A DNA stretch of 64,000 nucleotides, taken from the NCBI GenBank assembly GCA_964035795.1, contig OZ038320.1, positions 358,553 through 422,552 of the forward strand. The letters are read 5' to 3'. This DNA comes from Pterobdella sp. o SKG-2022 (Eukaryota > Annelida > Clitellata > Hirudinida > Piscicolidae). Positions 1-11,656 of this stretch are shown here, piece by piece. The notes below the pieces were generated by a model that saw nothing but the letters and a program-made list of their open reading frames with translations, was not told the origin of the DNA and did no database searches. The position numbers and the translations under genes were made by a program. Position 1 is the stretch's first letter. Each line of letters starts with the position of its first letter.

Positions 1-215
1 AGTTTTTTATATTCGGATACTTGTAAGGTACTAAAAATAGGCTAACTATTCATGAAATATATTTGTGTGGCTTATTCTTGAAAACCTTTTTGAATAATTT
101 CGATGAGTCATCTCAAAAACACTACTTGACAAAATACAGATCTCAAAAACTTGAACAGAGAATAAAAATTATTTCAAATGAAAAATGAAAACCAAAACTG
201 CACCAAACCTCCCAG

Positions 216-2404
216 ACTTTCGCCTTCCTCACCTTCATCCTCTCAGCTACATCGCCCTGGAACGTAGGAGGCTGGATAAACTTTGTTGGTGTAGTCTCTT
301 TTGTGAATGCTGTCATCTGGTATGTCTTCTATCTCTTCAACACTGTACCTCCCATCTTCATCAACTACTTTGTTGTGAGTTTGTGCTTTTTTCATATAAT
401 CTTGTCTGTTTCTATATATATCTGTCTTATTCATATATACTATAATTTTTTTTAATTTTTTATATAAAATAAAAGATTAAAATTTCACTGAAGAATAAAC
501 TTTTTTAATACTCCTCACTGTTCCAAACAAACTTACCGCTCACAACACTGTCTCAAACCTTTATCAACACCCAATCACTCACACACGACCCCACAAAACT
601 CAATCCCCAACACACACGCCTTCAAAACAGGAGTTGATAGCTTACGGAGTACTAACATTTTTCCTCTTCATCGCTGGTTGCGTTGGTCTGCCATGGGTGG
701 CTGAGTCGGCTCACTATCTCTTCGCTGTTGTGAGTGTTTTGTGACACGTTGTTTGGTGTGGGGGGAGGGGGGTTTGAACTTGGGGTCAAAAGGGTGGGCA
801 TTTATTTGCTTCAAAGATTCATGAAACTTTTGAGAGCCTGAGATAAGTTTAAAAGATTTAAAAGTTTATTGTTTTATAGAAAAATGAAGTTTCTGGTGAA
901 GTGTAAGTTGAGAAGTTTCGATTTCTTTAAAAAACATATCATGTATCTTCAAGTTTGTCTGACTCTACTTCTTCTCCATTTGCCAGTTTTATTAACTCAT
1001 ATACCATAAGGATTTCCACCAGCCACGGTGGAATAAGGGGATCCACTAATAACTTTATCAAAACACCAAACTCTTCGTTATCAAAATAACATTTTCACAC
1101 TTGAAAATATTACTTTGATAACGAAGAGTTTGGTGTTTTGATAAAGTTATTAGTGTTCTTTAATCTCTTTAAGCCATGTATTCTATTATGGCTGGAAGCT
1201 CAATGGGGGTTTGATGATGATGATGATGAGGGTGGTGATGAGGATGAGGAGGAAGATGATGATAATGTTAAGATGAAAAGATTTAGTTTTTTTATTGATT
1301 TTTTTGTTGCAAGGAAGTGTAGTTGAGTCTACATATAAAAAAATGATGAATATTTCAACAATTTGTAGTTGCATCGAACTGGATGGAAATGACGCCAAGT
1401 TCATGATTTTTTTAAATAAATCACCAAACAAAAACAGGAATAATTTATCGTAATTTACTTTTGGTTCAGTGCTAGTTTCTACTGGTAGATCACAAATCGA
1501 ATGTTTTCAAAGCAGGCTTCATAAATTACTGGAGGATGTGGGGATGCATTCTACAAAATATGTGCTAGTATGCCTCGTTTGAATGCTCACAATCGTCTGA
1601 TATGATGTCTATGTTTAAAACACATTTTAAAATACTCCTTCCTGTTGGTGTTTCAATAATGTCCATCAAACAGAGATTGCTTCTTGGAGGTTTAAATTTT
1701 TCTGCAGATCGATGTGTTTGAAGGGGTCTGCGGTTGTTTGCACAGTTGCACTTGTAGTTCATTTTAAAATAATTAAAAGTTAATATATTGAACTGAAGCA
1801 TAATGATGCTGAGGCGCCAACTTTATTTTTTCATCACATCTTTATCCTCTCTCAACCTGCACAATCTCCCAATTAGATTGAAACCCCTGATTGATAAGTT
1901 CTTATCTGCATTCCAAGAGCTATAAACATTTTGGCAAATTTGATGCATTTCTTAAACAGTTCACTAAAAAGTTTCAATCTTTCACATTACTGCAGCCAAT
2001 TAAAACGCTTTTAGTTACGGTTTCAATTGAGCCGTTGCAACAAAATGTTTGGAACAAAATTTTAAAAGTTTGTTCATTCTTGAAATTGTTGTAACAACTC
2101 AACCTCACATACCTTCCACAACCAACCTAACATTCATTTGATGCGCTTTTAATGCTCTTGCCCTTATAAATAATTTCAAGGTTAAATATAAAACATTAGC
2201 ATTATTACTGTACTATCTTCCAACTTTTGAAAACTTCTCTGATTACGTCATAACGATCAAAAATATTTTCAGATCTTTTGTTTCGTCTGTTTTGCGGCTT
2301 ACTTGACAGACACAGTGAAACAGGTGATCCAGGTGAGAAAGAGATGGAAGGAGAGGAACGAGAGGCGGGTGCCCATACCAACTCAAGAGCCAGCTAATAT
2401 TTAG
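216..2404 (+). CDS. MARVEL-domain tetraspan membrane protein, C-terminal three exons (5' end outside window)
   Basis: Three exons join in frame: 216-374, 631-729 and 2273-2404 (stop TAG), all with phase-0 introns and good GT/AG borders (donors GTGAGT). They encode about 129 residues with three hydrophobic helices: FAFLTFILSATSPWN...FVGVVSFVNAV, then LIAYGVLTFFLFIAGCVGL, then IFCFVCFAAYLTDTV, followed by a basic tail (VRKRWKERNERR) ending PTQEPANI. Helices plus a small polar loop containing SPWNVGGW resemble the CMTM/plasmolipin MARVEL family, four-helix proteins of vesicle and junction membranes. The first helix and the start codon should lie left of base 1. Frame 0 has a stop at 186, so exon 216 begins at the acceptor ending CCTCCCAG. 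A poly(A) signal candidate AATAAA lies at 2639. The family call is by helix pattern, not by a unique motif; another small tetraspan family is possible. Confidence 0.6.
1044..1155. repeat. Perfect 42-bp inverted repeat (foldback/MITE-like) in MARVEL intron
   Basis: Arms 1044-1085 and 1114-1155 are exact reverse complements separated by 28 bases. Just upstream (about 1019-1031) is CACCAGCCACGGTGG, a string that recurs at about 50500 next to ACGAAGCTTTTCGT. The arm contains CTTCGTTATC, resembling the core of the other hairpins in this window. It is probably a non-autonomous hairpin element inserted in the intron. Confidence 0.75.
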
Positions 2405-3453
2405 TGCTTCTTTTAAGTATTATTCAATTCATTTTTGATGCTGTTTGTTTTAAAATATATTTTTATAATTTTGTTTCATAATTTTATATTGAACTATCTA
2501 ATTTTCAGTGTTATTTCTATTTTCGTTTTTTGTTGCCTTTTTTCTGCTTTTGCTTCAATCGATTATATATTTCAAATGTCTCTATTTCATTTTAAAGTGA
2601 ATTTACCCAAAAACCTTAAATAGTTTTCTATGTTTTAAAAATAAATTTATATTTATACTCTTAGTCTAGCATAATTTATTAAACTCCAAATAAATATAAA
2701 TAAATTCACTTGTAACCTTCATCACTTCGGTTAACTTGCGAACTCTTCAATTTCATGTGAGCATTTTTAACCTTCGTAGCCCACGTAATATCTTCAGCTG
2801 TGCACCATCTATTTCCATTTAAAACTTTTATTTATTCAAGATATCTATAAAATACTTTTTTACACGAATTTTTTTATCTTATTATGAGCATTTAGTTGTT
2901 TTCATTTGGCATCCCATAGTGTTTCTCGTTAAATATATCCTATTCTAAACTTGCTTAAGTTTACTTTATAGTGGAACGTCTTAACGAAAGATTCGTAGCA
3001 AAATATTGATTAGAAATTTCTACTTTTTCAGCTGTTTATCTTCAATGAACTCAAATTTTAACGACAGTTGCTAAATTACCAAGGTTCTTTGGTGGGGTTT
3101 TGTAAGGGTATCAATTGAAGTTTGAGATCCAAATAAAATTTTTAGTTTTCTATAATATTTCTAACTTTTGGAGATTTTTAAAAAAGTGGAGTTTCTTCAT
3201 TTTTAAAACTACTCAAGCGTTAAATACCTCTTCCGCTTTTAAATTGAAAGTTCATCCCCTTTTCAATCATTTTAAAATTCCAGTCGAGTTTCGAATGTAT
3301 TGAATCTTTTTTATCTGTTTATTCACAAAAACTTCCAAATTCGGAAAAATTCATCTATATTTTACCGTATCAAAAAATTTAAACACTTCAGTGAAAGTGA
3401 TTGTCATACAAACTGCCTACAACTAAAGCCACTTTGAACAGCCACCAAACCCT
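2405..3453. other. Intergenic space between convergent genes
   Basis: AT-rich, no credible exon. It separates the 3' end of the MARVEL gene (+) from the 3' end of the BUBR1-like gene (-). AATAAA-type signals occur for both directions (AATAAA at 2639 on +; TTTATT near 3318 reads AATAAA on -). Confidence 0.6.
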
Positions 3454-6400
3454 TTAAACAGCCATCTCACAGTCCTTGATCGATGGCTTTATCACCTCAC
3501 AATCCTCTTCCTCCTCACCTCTATCTCCACTCATCTCGAGCCTCAAATTCCTCATGAAAGTCCTTTCTTCCAATTTAGCTTCTAGGTCTTCGTCCTCATT
3601 ATCAAAACCAGTTTTATTATTTTTCTTTTCTCTTTCCATGTCATCTGCTTTTTTGATTTCTCTGAGAGGCTTTTTGTTAGTTACAGCATGAGGTGTGGGA
3701 CCTGGAGAAGAGAAACAAGCCACAATAACCACGTTATATCAATCAGTTATGACAGTTCCTACCTTATATATCTTCTTAAGATATATATGTCAAGATAGCA
3801 AAAATGCCGTCACTACTTGAATAATCGAGACTAGTCGACGGAAACAACTAATACTACTCCTAATATTACTAATTGTTGCCAATAGTATTAGAAAGCAACA
3901 TACCTTGTTTTGTCAGTTCATCTATGAAGACAGTGAAGTTCTTGTCGGCCATCTTGGTGGCTTCATCCCTGAGGCCACTCAATCTAGTAATTCCACTCTC
4001 CCCTCCATCCAACACACCACCATTATCTCCCACATTTGATATAGCACCATTATTTTCTTTACCCAACACATCATCATTCTTTCCACCCACCACCACACCA
4101 TCCTGGGCAGCAGCATTGAGGGGTGGTTGAGACATGCAAGTGTCAGAACCACGCAAGGGATCTTCATCGTCATTTTTAGTTATATCTTCTGCATCATCAT
4201 CCCACCCATCATAATTGGTTAGAAGTCGTTTTCCATTGTAATAATCCAATGCCATCAACTCCTGAGGCAATTTGGAAGGTCATTAAAGTTCAAAAATGTT
4301 GAAATATGGTTATTTGAAAAGTTTCCAATCAGATGAACAGAATAAGATCAACAATCCTGAACAAACAGTGGAATTGAAATGAATTTGATCATTGTAACCT
4401 CAAGACTGAACTCCTCAAGACCAACGAAGGCCCTTGTGGAAGGGAAGATGATGCCGATGTTGCCATCAGTACCCAGCAGAACTGACATAGCATTCTGCTG
4501 ACTGTGATGTCTGTGAAAATTGTGATGGTAAATTGTTGTGAGTGCTGTGGTATGCAAAGGTTGGATAATGAAGCTAGCATCTCTATTATCATTCAAAGAT
4601 TTATTTCACAAATATATTTTAATGCAGTTTTCTTTTTAATGTTGATTTGAATTTTCAATAGATTTATGGTGTATGTAAACCCAACATTAATGACACGAAA
4701 TACAAGAAACAATAGGAGCTCACTTTAAAACTCCGATAGTCAATGCTCCTTTGTTTGGTGAACTGTGGGTGTGGTTGGGAGTGGTTAAACTTGCAACAAT
4801 ATACAACGACGAGACAAAGTTCTTTGATGATGCCTCAATATGGCATCCTGCTTCAAACCAAATACAATACTCCACCTCCTCCAATCAAACACAGCACCCC
4901 TTCCCCAAAACCCCACCATTTGGAGCTCTCTTCATCATCTCTGAACACTTCAACTTTCTTGTGCAGCACTGCAGGCACTGATTGCTTCACCTGATAGGGC
5001 ATAAAATTTTTGTTTGAAGTCAGTTTCACCCTTCTACAACCAGGTTTTTATAAGCAAAGAATGGAGGTGAATATTTTTTTCCATCTACAGTATATTTGTG
5101 AAAGGAATGAATGAAATGATACTATGAAGAGTGATCTACCCACCTTTACTCCAGCCCATTTGGTAGCCTTTCTTTTGTTTTCCTGTGTGCATATTTAATG
5201 TCATCACACCAGCCAAACATGCCAATAACCATTCATCCATGAATACCCACCCATCAGGAACCTGGAGCAGTTTGTTGGAAGTTACAAGATCTTCATTGTG
5301 AGGGATGTTTTCCAGCTGGTGCTGCTTCAACTGTCTCTGAAGTTCATCAAAGAATATGTTGCTTGTATCTGATGAGGTGGATTGAGGGTCTACAGAAGCC
5401 TTGCTTGTGACTCGAATGCTCGGTGTTGTTTTGCTGCCTCTGTTTTCCTGATCAGATGAATACACCTGTCCATGGTTGTGCACTTATATGTTCTTGTGTT
5501 CAAATAGGGTTTATATATAAACATAATTAATTTGTTTATAAAAATATAAAATTCTTCATATAAATATAAAACAAATTAATGCCAAAGACAATTAGTAGCA
5601 CCTTAAATCCTCCATTGTTGCCAGGCTTTTCTGCCCTCGTAGTCTGAGGAACCACTGACCTGCCTGGGTTTAAAGGCCAGTTGCCTTTTAATAAGATATG
5701 TGCTAATTGATTAGATGAATATCTAATAGTTAAAAATAGCAGCAAACTTGAAGATGATATATAAAATGAATGGATACAAACTCTTGCAACTATAATCCTA
5801 CTTATTAATATAACCCAAAATAAACTCCAATCATTTTTAATTGAAATTAAAACATCATTGAAAAAAGTGAATTTTAAATAAAGGAGAATGGACCAAAAGA
5901 TGTACCCTGCAGAGGTGCTCTGACCACAGGCGCCTTGGTGGCCCTTCCAATAGGTTTAAGTGCAGCCAGGGTGCTCCTCTTGAGTGCCACACTCTCCCCA
6001 AAAAGTTGGATGTTGAACTCCTCATCTAGCCTTTCTTCTTCCTCCATCCTTTCCCTCTCTTCCCCCTCCTTCTTTACTATCTCCCCCCTTATCACCATCC
6101 TCTTTTTGAACTGACTGTGAATTGTTTATTATTTTAAAAAAGAAAATACAATGTCTTTAAAAAACAATTTATTATTTTGAATTTTGTATTTTTTAAACTA
6201 AATTTTCATCTTTGTTTCAAGTTGGCAAATAATTATAAATATTTTGAAAAATTAGAATTCCTATCTGGATCAAACATACTTTAAGATTACAATTGAAATC
6301 TCAAAATGCCATCTCACACATATTTTGGCTCTAGGGACTTCAGCTCCTCCTCCAGACCTTTTCTATATATACTGTCTGCCTTATCTAGGTCACCTATGTC

Positions 6401-7121
6401 TTCAACATGGGATGCATAAGCTATGTAAAAGTCAGCAATATGTTGACCAATCCCATAGTTGTAAAGTAGGTCAAACATTTTGATTGGCTCAAAAGCTCCT
6501 TGTGCCTAAAGGAGGATTGAAATAGTTAATATTATCTAAAATTTAAAAAATTGAATAACTCACAAAAAATATGCAGACAGACACGAATCGTTTATCATTT
6601 TTGAGGTTGACATTTTTGTAGTTCTCAATGACACACTTTCTCACAAGCTGATTGGCTGTTTTTCCTCTGATGTCCATCTGCCTGACCCACTTTATGTACC
6701 TTGAAACCATAATGCTCACCCATTATGACTATTTCATTAATTTGATGATTGAAAAACTAAAAAAATATGTCAACTTCATTCTAAAAACTTGTATAAAACT
6801 CTTTTTTAATCAAATGGGAACAAACCTCCACCAAACATCCATATGATCATCTCCGGAATATGACCTCAACTCCAATTCAAACTTCCTATATATTCATTTT
6901 TTAAATTAAAAACTCATATATGAAAGATTTAAAATGACATTTTTGCGACCTGCGTTGTTTTTGAACCAAGGAAGGTTTGGTGAGAGCTGTGAGCAAATCT
7001 TTGATGTCTCTCCCCTTCGGAAGGGTTTGGTGAGAGCTGTGAGCAAATCTTTGATGTCTCTCCCCTTCGGAAGTCTTATTATGTTTTCCTTGTTCTTCTC
7101 ACACAAACATAACTCATCCAT
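3454..7121 (-). CDS. BUB1B: BUBR1/MAD3-like spindle checkpoint protein without kinase domain; frame broken in exon 1
   Basis: Exons (5' to 3'): 7121-6950, 6885-6826, 6699-6564, 6505-6320, 6110-5906, 5663-5602, 5465-5262, 4990-4859, 4762-4724 (less sure), 4497-4399, 4261-3904, 3701-3454; phases match at each join except after exon 1. BUBR1/MAD3 inhibits the anaphase-promoting complex with MAD2, CDC20 and BUB3. Seen: an N-terminal KEN box (EKNKENIIRLPKGRD), the TPR-like MAD3/BUB1 homology region (GDDHMDVWWR, YIKWVRQMD, LLYNYGIGQHIADFYIAYAS, KADSIYRKG), the LKRSTLAALK segment, a GLEBS-like stretch (FVGLEEFSLE|ELMALDYY) for BUB3 binding, and a second KEN (VLGKENNGA) after it. The protein then ends in an acidic tail (stop 3454-3456), so the kinase found in vertebrate BUBR1 is absent, as in MAD3-type paralogs. 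Without the duplicated 50 bases the model is about 616 residues; as written it stops early in exon 2. See the tandem duplication entry. Confidence 0.88.
6971..7070 (-). repeat. 50-bp direct tandem duplication inside BUBR1 exon 1
   Basis: 6971-7020 and 7021-7070 are near-identical 50-base copies (differences only in the first few bases of each). Fifty is not a multiple of three. With one copy, exon 1 ends in phase 2 and joins exon 2 as KQR-R-KFELELR, matching the BUBR1 pattern QQKRAFEYEIR. With both copies the exon stays open but joins exon 2 out of frame and hits TGA after about six codons. Neither copy contains a GT on the coding strand, so the extra copy cannot be spliced out by itself. Confidence 0.9.
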
Positions 7122-7780
7122 TTTGAAAAAAAAATTTACAAGTTATTCTTTGAATTGAAAGAAATAAACTTTTTATTTGTGGAAATTATAAAATTAGTTA
7201 ATTAAACATTTATTTTAGGAGCTTTTTAAACTAAATAATTTTGAAAAAATAATTTTTCGCGCAAACAAAGAGCCGAAACAAAAGGTAAGTTTAAAATGAA
7301 CAAACTTTATAAAACAAACATTTTTATGTAAAATTTTGTGATCAAACTTTTTTTTAATGAATTCAAAATTTATTCTATAAGACTATATATTTTTTAAATG
7401 TATATATTCAAAAACCTATAAAATTTTAAGTGAATAAGTTAGAACTTTGTGGAAATGAAAAAACTTTAAAATAGTTCTTTATTCAAAAAAATAAAATTTT
7501 TTGTTTCAAGTGTTTTTTAATTCATACAATAAAGCTAAACCCCAAAAACCAGTCTGAAAGGTCACTTATTAATATTTTCAACTTTGGTGGGTTTCACAGT
7601 TTCTGGTCACTTAAAGGTTTTTAAAAGAAAGGACTACGTCACCAACATGTAATTATGAGATCAGTCGTAAGCAACGTTGACTGGGATCGATCAGATCGGC
7701 CATAACTGGAGTCTCGGTTCAAAGTTGATAAATTTCACAAGGCGCTACTCCAGATTAACAACCCGTTTGAGAAGCAAAGA
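7122..7780. promoter_or_regulatory. Divergent promoter interval between BUBR1-like gene and the 7781 gene
   Basis: About 660 bases separate the start codons of two head-to-head genes, so their promoters must be shared or adjacent. The interval is AT-rich with no clear TATA box placed for either gene. Function is inferred only from the arrangement. Confidence 0.45.
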
Positions 7781-8789
7781 ATGGAGGCTTGTGTGCACCT
7801 CAAATGCGGAGATTTGGCAGATTTGAACTTTTCCGTTTTTAATTTCAAAGTCTCAACCGCAATATTCGATTCAAAATCGGATTTTTATGTGCAAACAAAA
7901 ATATCTCGTGAAAATTTTAAAGTTTTGCAAACAAAAAAAAGCTTCAAAATCATAGAATACATCCCAAAACACTTCTCGAAGCAAATGAAGCTTGAAGGGA
8001 CGTGTGGAGGAGTTAACGAGTTTCTAGGTGGGTTTTATTTACTCCATTGCATTTGTAATTCATATTTCAATTAAATTTCAATTTGTGAAACGCTAAATAA
8101 GTTCTGAATGTTTGAAATGAAAGAAATCAAACAACTCAGTTTTGATTTAAGAGAGACAAGTGTTGCGTCTGGGAGAGTTGTAGGTAGCTGGAGTTTTGAG
8201 GGAGTGTTGTGGGAGTCATGAAGTCTCACAGATTGATGTTGGCTTGGGGCCGTTTTGATGTTTCATTGTTAAGTTGAATTTTTAGGATTTGATCAAATTT
8301 TCTTTCTAGAATGAACATTAGTTGCATCAGTTGATTGTATTGCATAGCTGACATCAAATGTAGTTGAATATCTGAGATGTTCAGATAGTGATCATTGGAA
8401 TCTCTATTGGCAACAAATCCCTTTCATGGCCACAGTGCAGCCACACTTCAGGTCTTGCGGAACTATTTCAAAAAGTATTTCTTCACTCTTTCCTTCATCA
8501 ACGTGTTTTGCACGTTATATTTTTTTTAAACTTAAATGAAATAATCGCACCAAGACAAATCTTTGCAAAACACCAACTAGTGTTAGGTTTGATTTTTTGG
8601 CACCGGTTGATCTCTTCATCACGATGTTGCTCATTTATTTTTCAACTTATTTCTCCCTTTTTTCTTTCAGATCTTTATGGACCTAAACATGCTGGAATTT
8701 TTTTGGGTTTTCAAAAAGTCCGGATAATCGAAGCTTCACCTAATCTGCCGAACAAACCAAGACACCTCGAAATTGTCCACCTAAGTTGA
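7781..8789 (+). CDS. Small two-exon protein of unknown function (121 aa)
   Basis: Exon 1 is 7781-8027 (ATG at 7781, donor CTAG|GTGGGT, phase 1). Exon 2 is 8671-8789, with acceptor TTTCTTTCAG preceded by a strong pyrimidine tract and stop TGA. The joined protein begins MEACVHLKCGDLADLNFSVF and has YVQTKISRENFKVLQ, FKIIEYIPKHFSKQMKLEG and, across the junction, NEFL-DLYGPKHAGIFLGFQKV. It ends in PRHLEIVHLS. There is no signal peptide or membrane helix, and lysine and hydrophobic residues alternate as in a small beta-rich fold. I do not recognise the family. The matched intron phase, strong splice sites and head-to-head position with BUBR1 support a real gene. Most of the 643-base intron is also open on this strand by chance. 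Confidence 0.5.
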
Positions 8790-9362
8790 AATATAATTTT
8801 TAATTCACTAACTCCACCCAATCGATGTCTACTGCAGTCCCCTGGGGCAGTGGTTGCCTGAACTTGCAAGATCAACTCATCCAATATTATTTTTTTGGAT
8901 TTAATTAACTCAAGTGACTCATACATGCGTGTGCACAAGAGGCGCTTGGGTGCTCATAAGACATTAACTCTGGTGAGTTGATGAGTTTGAAAGCAATGAA
9001 GTTTCTACAATTTGACTAATGAGAATTCTATGCAAGTGATGATGTTTTCGATTGTGGTATGTTTCTAAATTAAAAATTTTTTTTTTCTTTTTAATATTTT
9101 GCTTCAACGCCATATTTGGCCCTTATCTTTTTTGGAATGCAATTGATTAAGAAGGCAGTCAAGCTAACAAGTGCACAAGTAATATGGCTGATAAGGCCGT
9201 CATAATCGTAACGTGTATATGTGTGTGTGTCTGCTTTGCACTATACTGGTTGTTTACAGTTCGAGGCTTAAAAATCTCACTTGAATTTTTCTGAAAATCA
9301 GTTAAAAAATTTCCAAAAAGTTGTTATAAAGACGAAAAACGAAAAGTCCGATTTTAAACAAA
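8790..9362. other. AT-rich spacer, nothing recognised
   Basis: No splice-supported exon on either strand. There is a short GTGTGT run near 9220 and no poly(A) signal that clearly belongs to the 7781 gene. Confidence 0.5.
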
Positions 9363-9815
9363 ATGGCGACGAAACATGAAAACCACACCAGATCCGTAGA
9401 TAAACTGCTCTGTGTGTGTGTGTGTTTGTGTGTGGTGGCTGGTTGGAGAACCGCAGCGAGAGATAGAAAACAATGGCGCAACAACAACAAACTCCTTCAC
9501 GAGCTCAACGCACAAAAAGAATTAGATGAGAAGGCGAGAAAAGATTTTGTCAAAATTCAAAAAAACATTGCCAACAATCAAACTTGCAACATTGCTTCCT
9601 ATAATGCATCATTAGTTTGTTCGTTTCCTGGATGCAACAAAGTCGCTGCCAACAAAACTGGCCTGGCAAACCACATACGACAAAAACACAGAACACAAAC
9701 AAGTGTACAATGCGAACATTGTGGCTTAAATTTTAAAAAGCAACGCATCTACAACTATAGAAAAAAATGTTTTACCAACTCTTCTACGCACCTGCCTCTG
9801 GGTGGACAAACGTAG
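9363..9815 (+). mobile_element. 3' end of a non-LTR retrotransposon ORF (C-terminal zinc finger)
   Basis: The open frame contains WRTAARDRKQWRN (about residues 28-40), a typical motif close to the C-terminus of non-LTR reverse transcriptases. It is followed by a basic linker, a C2H2 finger (VCSFPGCNKVAANKTGLANH...H, about residues 85-111) and a degenerate second finger (CEHCGLNF...). Many invertebrate LINE ORFs end this way. The reverse transcriptase core is missing upstream, so this is a 5'-truncated copy. The frame's stop TAG is the last triplet before the GAA repeat. The first residues include a GTGTGT-encoded CVCVC stretch that is probably not element sequence. The clade cannot be assigned. 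Confidence 0.6.
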
Positions 9816-9820
9816 AAGAA
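9779..9820. repeat. Stem-loop at retroelement 3' end
   Basis: TCTTCTACG (9779-9787) is the reverse complement of CGTAGAAGA (9811-9819), with a loop of about 23 bases. The distal arm forms the first units of the GAA repeat. Some LINEs have a 3' stem-loop read by their reverse transcriptase just before a simple-repeat tail, so this may be the tail-priming structure. Confidence 0.5.
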
Positions 9821-11656
9821 GAAGAAGAAGAAGAAGAAGAAGAAGAAGAAGAAGAAGAAGAAGAAGAAGAAGAAGAAGAAGAAGAAGAAGAAGAAGAAGA
9901 AGAAGAAGAAGAAGAAGAAGAAGAAGAAGAAGAAGAAGAAGAAGAAGAAGAAGAAGAAGAAGAAGAAGAAGAAGAAGAAGAAGAAGAAGAAGAAGAAGAA
10001 GAAGAAGAAGAAGAAGAAGAAGAAGAAGAAGAAGAAGAAGAAGAAGAAGAAGAAGAAGAAGAAGAAGAAGAAGAAGAAGAAGAAGAAGAAGAAGAAGAAG
10101 AAGAAGAAGAAGAAGAAGAAGAAGAAGAAGAAGAAGAAGAAGAAGAAGAAGAAGAAGAAGAAGAAGAAGAAGAAGAAGAAGAAGAAGAAGAAGAAGAAGA
10201 AGAAGAAGAAGAAGAAGAAGAAGAAGAAGAAGAAGAAGAAGAAGAAGAAGAAGAAGAAGAAGAAGAAGAAGAAGAAGAAGAAGAAGAAGAAGAAGAAGAA
10301 GAAGAAGAAGAAGAAGAAGAAGAAGAAGAAGAAGAAGAAGAAGAAGAAGAAGAAGAAGAAGAAGAAGAAGAAGAAGAAGAAGAAGAAGAAGAAGAAGAAG
10401 AAGAAGAAGAAGAAGAAGAAGAAGAAGAAGAAGAAGAAGAAGAAGAAGAAGAAGAAGAAGAAGAAGAAGAAGAAGAAGAAGAAGAAGAAGAAGAAGAAGA
10501 AGAAGAAGAAGAAGAAGAAGAAGAAGAAGAAGAAGAAGAAGAAGAAGAAGAAGAAGAAGAAGAAGAAGAAGAAGAAGAAGAAGAAGAAGAAGAAGAAGAA
10601 GAAGAAGAAGAAGAAGAAGAAGAAGAAGAAGAAGAAGAAGAAGAAGAAGAAGAAGAAGAAGAAGAAGAAGAAGAAGAAGAAGAAGAAGAAGAAGAAGAAG
10701 AAGAAGAAGAAGAAGAAGAAGAAGAAGAAGAAGAAGAAGAAGAAGAAGAAGAAGAAGAAGAAGAAGAAGAAGAAGAAGAAGAAGAAGAAGAAGAAGAAGA
10801 AGAAGAAGAAGAAGAAGAAGAAGAAGAAGAAGAAGAAGAAGAAGAAGAAGAAGAAGAAGAAGAAGAAGAAGAAGAAGAAGAAGAAGAAGAAGAAGAAGAA
10901 GAAGAAGAAGAAGAAGAAGAAGAAGAAGAAGAAGAAGAAGAAGAAGAAGAAGAAGAAGAAGAAGAAGAAGAAGAAGAAGAAGAAGAAGAAGAAGAAGAAG
11001 AAGAAGAAGAAGAAGAAGAAGAAGAAGAAGAAGAAGAAGAAGAAGAAGAAGAAGAAGAAGAAGAAGAAGAAGAAGAAGAAGAAGAAGAAGAAGAAGAAGA
11101 AGAAGAAGAAGAAGAAGAAGAAGAAGAAGAAGAAGAAGAAGAAGAAGAAGAAGAAGAAGAAGAAGAAGAAGAAGAAGAAGAAGAAGAAGAAGAAGAAGAA
11201 GAAGAAGAAGAAGAAGAAGAAGAAGAAGAAGAAGAAGAAGAAGAAGAAGAAGAAGAAGAAGAAGAAGAAGAAGAAGAAGAAGAAGAAGAAGAAGAAGAAG
11301 AAGAAGAAGAAGAAGAAGAAGAAGAAGAAGAAGAAGAAGAAGAAGAAGAAGAAGAAGAAGAAGAAGAAGAAGAAGAAGAAGAAGAAGAAGAAGAAGAAGA
11401 AGAAGAAGAAGAAGAAGAAGAAGAAGAAGAAGAAGAAGAAGAAGAAGAAGAAGAAGAAGAAGAAGAAGAAGAAGAAGAAGAAGAAGAAGAAGAAGAAGAA
11501 GAAGAAGAAGAAGAAGAAGAAGAAGAAGAAGAAGAAGAAGAAGAAGAAGAAGAAGAAGAAGAAGAAGAAGAAGAAGAAGAAGAAGAAGAAGAAGAAGAAG
11601 AAGAAGAAGAAGAAGAAGAAGAAGAAGAAGAAGAAGAAGAAGAAGAAGAAGAAGAA
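9814..11656. repeat. Uninterrupted (GAA)n microsatellite, about 614 units
   Basis: From TAGAAGAAG to GAAGAAAGTG every triplet is GAA/AAG/AGA with no visible interruption over about 1,843 bases. It is open in several frames on both strands (poly-Glu, poly-Arg, poly-Leu, poly-Ser, poly-Phe), which are artefacts. It directly follows the retroelement stop codon and probably began as that element's simple-repeat tail. The exact length may reflect the assembly. Confidence 0.97.
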
